A stretch of DNA of 64,000 bases, from positions 601,479 to 665,478 of the forward strand of contig BCJJ01000010.1 in the NCBI GenBank assembly GCA_039545355.1, read 5' to 3'. How positions within the stretch are numbered: the first letter of the stretch is position 1; the number at the start of each line of letters is the position of its first letter. The DNA is from Trichosporon coremiiforme. Taxonomy: Eukaryota; Basidiomycota; Tremellomycetes; Trichosporonales; Trichosporonaceae. The notes under the pieces were generated by a model. That model saw only the letters and a program-made list of their open reading frames with translations. It was not told the origin of the DNA and searched no databases. The position numbers and the translations under genes are program-made. Shown one piece after another: positions 58,498-64,000 of this stretch.

Positions 58498-60240
58498 GGT
58501 ACAGAGATACGGGGTGATGAGAGGTAGAGACGAAACAAGAGACTAACGGAGATGACGGTCCCTTGGTCGGCTACGACTTGCTACGCTGAACTACTGCGAG
58601 ATTGGGCTTGCGGAGGATTCAGGCGGGCATCCGGGTGTACGTGGTGTACGTGCGAGCGAGCAGACAGCTCGGACTCGAATGCGCTCCACACAGGCCGTAC
58701 ACACAGTACACGGAGGTGGTGGTGTGGGAGGGCTGATAGGGCTGGCGTCTAAGGCTTGCAGGCCTCAGATCCGCTTCAGGTAGGAGGCCAGCAAGGTCGT
58801 CAGGAATTTCTCAACGAGGCGTTTCGTCTGAGTTACTCCAGCCAGGATCACTTCAACACCACAGGTCCACAAGGCGCCAGGCCAAATGAATAGAGTCCGG
58901 TGGCTTTTCTGGTCCTCTCGGGTTGCTTGCGGCCCGTACTTTGCGATTGGGCGTGCCGGCACGATCGCACAAGAAGAAATCACAACTTCGCAGTCGCGAT
59001 CGCAGCCGAACTGAGCACCGACTGAATACTCAAGCAGCACGCTACGATGACACACTGCACGCGGGCAGGATACCACTACCTTGGTGCACTCGTAGACGAC
59101 ACAGATCCGGTTCGAGACTCGACGTCAGCGATCCCAGGCTCCACAGGGTCTGCAAGAGCTGTGCGTCGGAGAGTCGGAGACCGATAGATTATGAGGCTTG
59201 GGGGGGCTTGCGTCGAGGCGCCGATGGCTGAAGTGCTGAAGCGGCTGAGAGGGCTGAGAGGTTCTGAGCGCCGAGGGGGGTCGTATGGTCGATGAAGGGT
59301 GGGCAGAAGAAACGGACGCAGTGCGAGAACAGGTTGATGAGGCTGATTAGATGCCAGGGGTAGATCTTTGCCGTGCAGGGTTTGATCTGATCGTGCCGCC
59401 GGGGCGTGCTGGGCGCTCTTGCTGCTCGACCGCGCTGCGCAGGGGGGTTCGGAAACACGGAGGTATAGATGTAGGGGGGTGAGGTTGTGTGCGTTGTGTC
59501 GGGTTGTGTCGAATGCTAAACAAAACGTCGGGGCCGGCCGATCTGGCTGACGATGTGAACGGTGTCTGAGATTGCCGTGTATTGTATCGACGTGGGTCGT
59601 GGGATGTTGGTTGGTGGGAGAGACAGGAGAAAGGCGGGCGGTGGGAGGTGATGGGTAGGCGGGAAGGGAGAGGGAGAGCTGGATGAGATCCAGTTCCGGA
59701 TGAGAGAGATCGCCTTGGCGTGCGCAAAGTTGAACTATGCCCGGTGATGTGTATGCACCGGAGATGATCACAAAGCAAGGACGAAGCAAGTTTGAATGAA
59801 TGCCTGAGACTCTGTACTCTGGGGCGCCGGCTTGACTTGCGTTGGGTTGGGCACGAGATGACTGCTTGGCTGGGGTGGACTAGCTGGCTAGCTGCACATT
59901 CGATACCAGCGTCGGGTCGCCGGTGAGAGGCCCTTATTTGGTAAACTGAGTTCTTTTGGGATTACTCAAACGCTGTCGCCGGTGGCGTCGCACATGCAGG
60001 GATCTCCGTCCTGCAGGTCCAGTCGGTCCTGAGAGTCCTGAACGTCCTGATGAGTATGAGCTTATACCTTGAATCCTGGGTGGTGTGTAATGTCGACGGA
60101 CGTTGCGCAACCTGGGCCGGTGTCACTAAATGACTGAATAACCATGTCGCCGATTGGATTGTGTGGATTGTTGGGTTGACAGCCATCAGCCCTCCCAGGC
60201 GAGAGGCGAGCTAAGACGAGACGCTTGGCCAACGGCGCGC
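58498..60240 (-). promoter_or_regulatory. Long upstream region of the Zn2Cys6 gene
   Basis: On the minus strand this is C/T-rich (CTCTCCCTTCCCGCCTACCC near 59650-59670) over about 700 nt, as in long leaders of fungal regulators. A 237-codon ORF (59076-59789) lies within it but consists of low-complexity His/Ser/Pro sequence without a domain. Confidence 0.35.
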
Positions 60241-60294
60241 CGGCGGGCCGCCCGGATAGGTCGGATGCGCAGGGAGCCCAACTCAGGACAAGCC

Positions 60295-60835
60295 CCGGGA
60301 TGACCAGGATGGCCAGGATAGCCAGGATAGCGTCTATAGCGCAGATGATAGGCGACTAGGAGCCTACCAGCCTAGCAGCGCCCAAGGATCCACGGATCGG
60401 ACAGGAGTACCAACAGCCTTACAGCCTTAAGCCAAGGAAGCTCGCAGGATACGCAGGACCGCAGGACCGGAGACCACAGGGATCACAGGAGTCCCAGGAG
60501 TCCCAGGTCGCAACACAGTTCTGGTAAAGACGCGCGCTGTCCTCGCTACCTGGGCTGCCCATGCTTGCTCTACTCTCCCTGCTGCCAGCTGTCCAGGAAC
60601 GGTCGGGGCTTACCCCGCCGCGGCCGAGCGCAAATGCCAGTAGCCCGGGGACGCATTTGCGAAGGATCGATCCTTTTTAGACTTGGACCCTGACGTTGGG
60701 ATTGAACAGAAAGGTACAATGCCAAAGGCGAGCGAGGTGAGTAGCAACTGCTGCTGGGCATGGGCATGAGCATGGGCATGGGCAGCGTAGGCACGCAGGC
60801 ACGCAGGCACGTAGGCAAGGCAGCTGGGAAGGTAA
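60295..60835. repeat. Cluster of short slippage repeats
   Basis: Several unrelated units repeat two to four times: GGATAGCCAGGATAGC-like (60300-60335), ACGCAGGACCGCAGGACCGG (60452-60471), GGAGTCCCAGGAGTCCCAGG (60488-60507), GGGCATGGGCATGAGC (about 60758-60790) and GCACGCAGGCACGCAGGCAC (60790-60809). Confidence 0.7.
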
Positions 60836-63711
60836 CGAAGCCGATTGGGGCCTAGGCCGCCCGCATCTCTCAGGCCCAGGCAGCTGGCAGGCACGGCGGA
60901 TCGAGAGCACCAGACGTGGTCGGAAAGGAAACCTAATGGGACGCTGACCCAAGGATCTCAACGACAGGAAAGCCTCCCATCCTCCAAGGATCAAGAAACT
61001 AAACTTGACAGTCGGGTGGGTGTTGGCCGCAAGCCGCAGCTAGGCTGTGAGCGAGGCTGAGAAGCGGCAGGCGGACCAGGCGGCGAGCAGCGAGCGGCGC
61101 CGGGCCGTGGCGGGTATGGACGGCGGTGCGGCTAGTCAAGGCATGGCACGGCATGGTGCACCAGATGTGAGAGATGCGCGCGGGCATGGGCCGGCGCATG
61201 GTTTCGGTTGTGCGCGGCTGCGCGCTGCGCCATCCCCCTGCTCCTCGCTGTCTGGCTGCTGGGCTGCCTGTGCTGAATGCTGGCGCGGCTGGGGCTTGCC
61301 TCGGTGAGCTTAGTGCGTACGGGTGGGATGCGTGGGGGATCATTAAGAAGCTCCGAGGGGCGTCAATCATGCGCAGGTCATACTTGCTCGGCTGTTGCCG
61401 GCGCTGCTCGTCTGCTCTGCACTGCGCTGCGGCCTGTGCGCGGCAGACGCCGAACGCTCAAACGCTCTGGGCTCTGGCGCCAACAGAGTGAATCTAGTGA
61501 ATGTGGTGTTGGGGTCGGGGGCTAAAGGTGGTGGCGTGGAAACGAGACATGTCTCGCCGATAACTTGACACACCTGAAGCACCTGAAGTTCCCCTGGCCC
61601 TATGGTGCTCCTGAAGAACGCAGATGAACAGGACCTGTGGATGTGGCCAGCACCGCCTAGCATACAATGCCCAGTCGCCAGTCGGCTAGGGCCCAGGCAC
61701 CTGACGCCTGATGACAGACTAACCTGGCCGCCATCCATGATCGCAAGCAGTAGTTTTGACGACCAGGCTGTGTTTACTGTTTACTGCAGTTGGAAGGAGC
61801 GCTGGGCCGGGGCACAGATGTCACGGCAGGAGGTAGGTCCACTGGGGTTGCACTGTGAGCATGGAGGAGATTAACCTGATCGTCCAGCTGGAGCCTGGGT
61901 GCAGTAAGCTTTGGTTATGCGGCCCAGGGTCGGTATGAACCGTAAGCTGCTTACCACACGCGCGCGTACATACGACTACCACGACGAGCATTGACTACTA
62001 CAGTTCTAGATCACAGGCAACACAGACCAGATGACGCTAGGGGGTCAAACGTTAGTAACTCTTGACTGCACTGGGGTCCGTCCCAGGGCGAGGGACAAAG
62101 TGACACAGCATCCGTAGCGCTTTCGGCAGACCAGGACCTGACCAGCGATCCGAGGAAACCGGGGCGAAAGGGCCTCGTGCTCGCGTGCATTTGCAGTGAT
62201 GCATCAGTAACCTGGCAACCCGGCTGGCTGACTCGGCGCGCGCTCTGGTTGCGTCGTCGTGGAGTGGCGCGCCGCCGCAGCACTGCTGCATGACGGGTCT
62301 GCGCTAACCCAACAGTTACAAATTGCAGCATATTTCCATCTCGTCAATTGCGTGCCCCTACTGCCCTTTGGTGTGGCGTCCGACATACGTCAAAACACTG
62401 AAAATGCGGCCCACGGTCAAACGGGGTTGGTTCCCAGCTCCCATGAGTAGTGAGAGATGTCTGGCGGCCAGCGGCCGAACGAGACCGGCGTACAGTAGGG
62501 CGAAATGGGGTACAGGGGTCCAGAGTATCCTTGCAGTCTCCTAGCAGTCTCCATCGACTGTAGCCCGCACTTAAGGTTTAGACTCACTTCACTAACTCTA
62601 TAATCCCCCTTGTGTCGTAATCTGAGTCTATTCTTCTTCTAGACCATTCGGATAGTGTAATCGTGCATTACAGCTCTGACGCCCGTCCGTCGACGCTCGT
62701 TAACCTTAACTCCCAGCCTGGGAGCACTCGAGCACTGAAGGCGATGAAGCATGATCACGGCCCATGCCGTCCCCTTCCCATCCAAACTCCTGCACATCGT
62801 GTCAGGCTTAACTGCCCTGGGCACCATACGACGGCCACCCAGCATGGCCTGCGCACAGTTACGCCTGGCCGCACGATCCGCTACGGCCCGGAAGGCGTAA
62901 ACCCAGGTAATCGAGACACCAGCCGCCAGATGCACAGACCGGGTCTTTCAAGCTCATACCCCGTCACTCCCTGTCCATCCATTTGGCTACTGGCCGGAAG
63001 TAGTACGCTACGCGAATCCGCGGGAATTGAGGGACGAGGGGAGCAAGAAGGGATTCATTTGCTCTGATCGAATGTCTCGCCATCTCTGTGCACTGATCAC
63101 CACCATGATCGCTGTCGGGGGCCGCTAGAGCCTTCCTAGTGCAGTCACAGGCTGTGCGCTCCGATACGAGAGACTAAGTTTACTGCACAGGCTACGGTTG
63201 AGCGCTCTGATTGTTTTGCTTTTTCATGTAGTTTCGGGGTGTTTGAGGCCCACACCCCGGGCTACTACCTACAGTATTATACTGGCAGATTTCCGGTTAT
63301 GAGCTCGGTCTGTGGAGTTCTTGGGGGCACTTTATCCCTGCCTATGAATGAAGATGCCGGCGCTAGCGGCAGGAGACGCGGCGCCTAACGCATGTCACTC
63401 CAAAGGATCGAAAAGGATCGAAAGAAGACAGAGTAGATCACCGCGCTAGTCGCAGCATCTGCTGGGCTTTCCTCTTAGTGCGACGGCGCGAGACCACTTT
63501 GTGTGAGCTGCTGGCCGCGCCCAAGACCGCTGGATCGCTAGGATCAAAGATGAAGCGCAATGAAGCGCCTCGGTTACGGATGGCAGGGCGGCTAGGCAGC
63601 CAAGCACGGGTTAGCTCAACAAGCTCCGTGGAGTAATTCAACTAGTGTGATCTCTCTCGAATCTCAGGCACCGTTTCAACGCCCAACGCCCGGCGCCACA
63701 ACATTGACAGG
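60836..63711. other. Gene-poor stretch before the transposon
   Basis: 2.9 kb without a supported gene. A minus-strand frame (63438-63641) with RFIFDPSDPAVLGAASSSHK reads coding-like but has no match I know and could be an element remnant. Confidence 0.35.
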
Positions 63712-63713
63712 TA

Positions 63714-63745
63714 CAGTGGTGTTTATAAGTAACCGGACACTCACA
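63714..63745 (+). repeat. Putative left terminal inverted repeat
   Basis: Begins CAGTGGTGTTTATAAGTAAC and continues CGGACACTC. The CAGTGGTG...AAGTAACCGGACA wording is the form seen in Tc1-type elements. The partner repeat is off-window, so length is a guess. Confidence 0.6.
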
Positions 63746-63844
63746 TGACCTTGTCGCGCGATGCCACATAACTTTTGCCGTACTGCACCGGTGCCTCTTA
63801 AACTTTGCATGCAAGATCAGTCGCGTCTTCTCCATTGACCTAGC

Positions 63845-64000
63845 ATGATGCGGATGCCCAAATCGCCCTCAAAACGCGGTGCAATCGTCAACTATGCCCA
63901 ACTTCATGGCATCAGGGCTGCACATCGCCACTTCAAAGTACCTAGAAGTTCAATCAGCGATCTTGTAGCCAAATACGAAAGGACTGGCTCCACACGCGAT
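63845..64000 (+). CDS. Tc1/mariner transposase, N-terminal fragment
   Basis: From ATG 63845 (a second ATG follows at 63848) the frame is open to the window end, 52 codons. It encodes a basic start, then RGAIVNYAQLHGIRAAHRHF and KVPRSSISDLVAKYERTGS, the paired-like helix-turn-helix of Tc1/mariner transposases that binds the terminal repeat. The DDE catalytic part is off-window, so activity cannot be judged. Confidence 0.75.
   Translation, partial: MMRMPKSPSKRGAIVNYAQLHGIRAAHRHFKVPRSSISDLVAKYERTGSTRD

Larger units (their letters stand above)
63712..64000 (+). mobile_element. Tc1/mariner DNA transposon, 5' end (runs off window)
   Basis: A TA target dinucleotide (63712-63713) is followed by CAGTGGTGTTTATAAGTAAC, a typical Tc1/mariner terminal sequence, then an untranslated part and a transposase start at 63845. 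The 3' inverted repeat and the second TA lie outside the window. Confidence 0.7.

Noticed and set aside
59076..59789. 237-codon minus-strand ORF upstream of the Zn2Cys6 gene
   Set aside because: His/Ser/Pro low-complexity leader-like sequence.

Overview
The window looks like nuclear DNA of a GC-rich basidiomycete, most likely a Tremellomycetes-type yeast (order Trichosporonales is a guess from codon bias and gene style). Genes are split by many very short introns (mostly 35-60 nt) with GT(G/A)AGT donors and CTGAC/CTAAC branch points just before the AG. Fungal markers are the fused tryptophan synthase TRP5, RIB7, PAT1, RSA3, a Zn2Cys6 regulator and a fungal Pol III subunit. No bacterial, organellar or CRISPR feature was found. 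All exon structures were joined by hand from splice signals, reading frame and protein-family continuity.

1-18.3 kb is compact and gene-dense: the 3' 10 kb of a giant disordered, coiled-coil protein gene (5' end outside the window), RSA3 (ribosome assembly), TRP5 (tryptophan), RIB7 (riboflavin) and PAT1 (mRNA decay), with short divergent or convergent spacers. 18.3-22 kb holds an intron-containing tRNA-Asn and the decayed remains of a C2H2-like zinc-finger gene. 22-31.7 kb holds an amino acid permease, a secreted glycerophosphodiester phosphodiesterase-like protein, GET4, a GNL1-type circularly permuted GTPase and a 5'-truncated HECT_2 (UBE3D-like) fragment.

31.7-39.9 kb is gene-poor, with one possible short spliced ORF in a leader-like stretch. 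39.9-48 kb has a disordered Ser-rich protein with an RVxF motif, the sphingolipid delta-4 desaturase DES1, the RNA polymerase III subunit RPC37/RPC5 and a single-pass Mid2/WSC-like surface protein. 48-56.7 kb is gene-poor with ORF fragments that look like decaying genes. 56.8-58.5 kb encodes a Zn2Cys6 factor carrying a long Asp-Pro-Arg repeat. The rest to 63.7 kb is repeat-flecked non-coding DNA, and the window ends inside a Tc1/mariner-type DNA transposon whose terminal inverted repeat and DNA-binding N-terminus are visible.

Most intact genes are unlinked housekeeping functions (ribosome assembly, amino acid and vitamin biosynthesis, tail-anchored protein insertion, Pol III transcription, sphingolipids). 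There is no biosynthetic cluster or defence island. The least explained items are the giant disordered protein, the truncated UBE3D-like gene, the zinc-finger relic and the gene fragments in the two gene-poor blocks.
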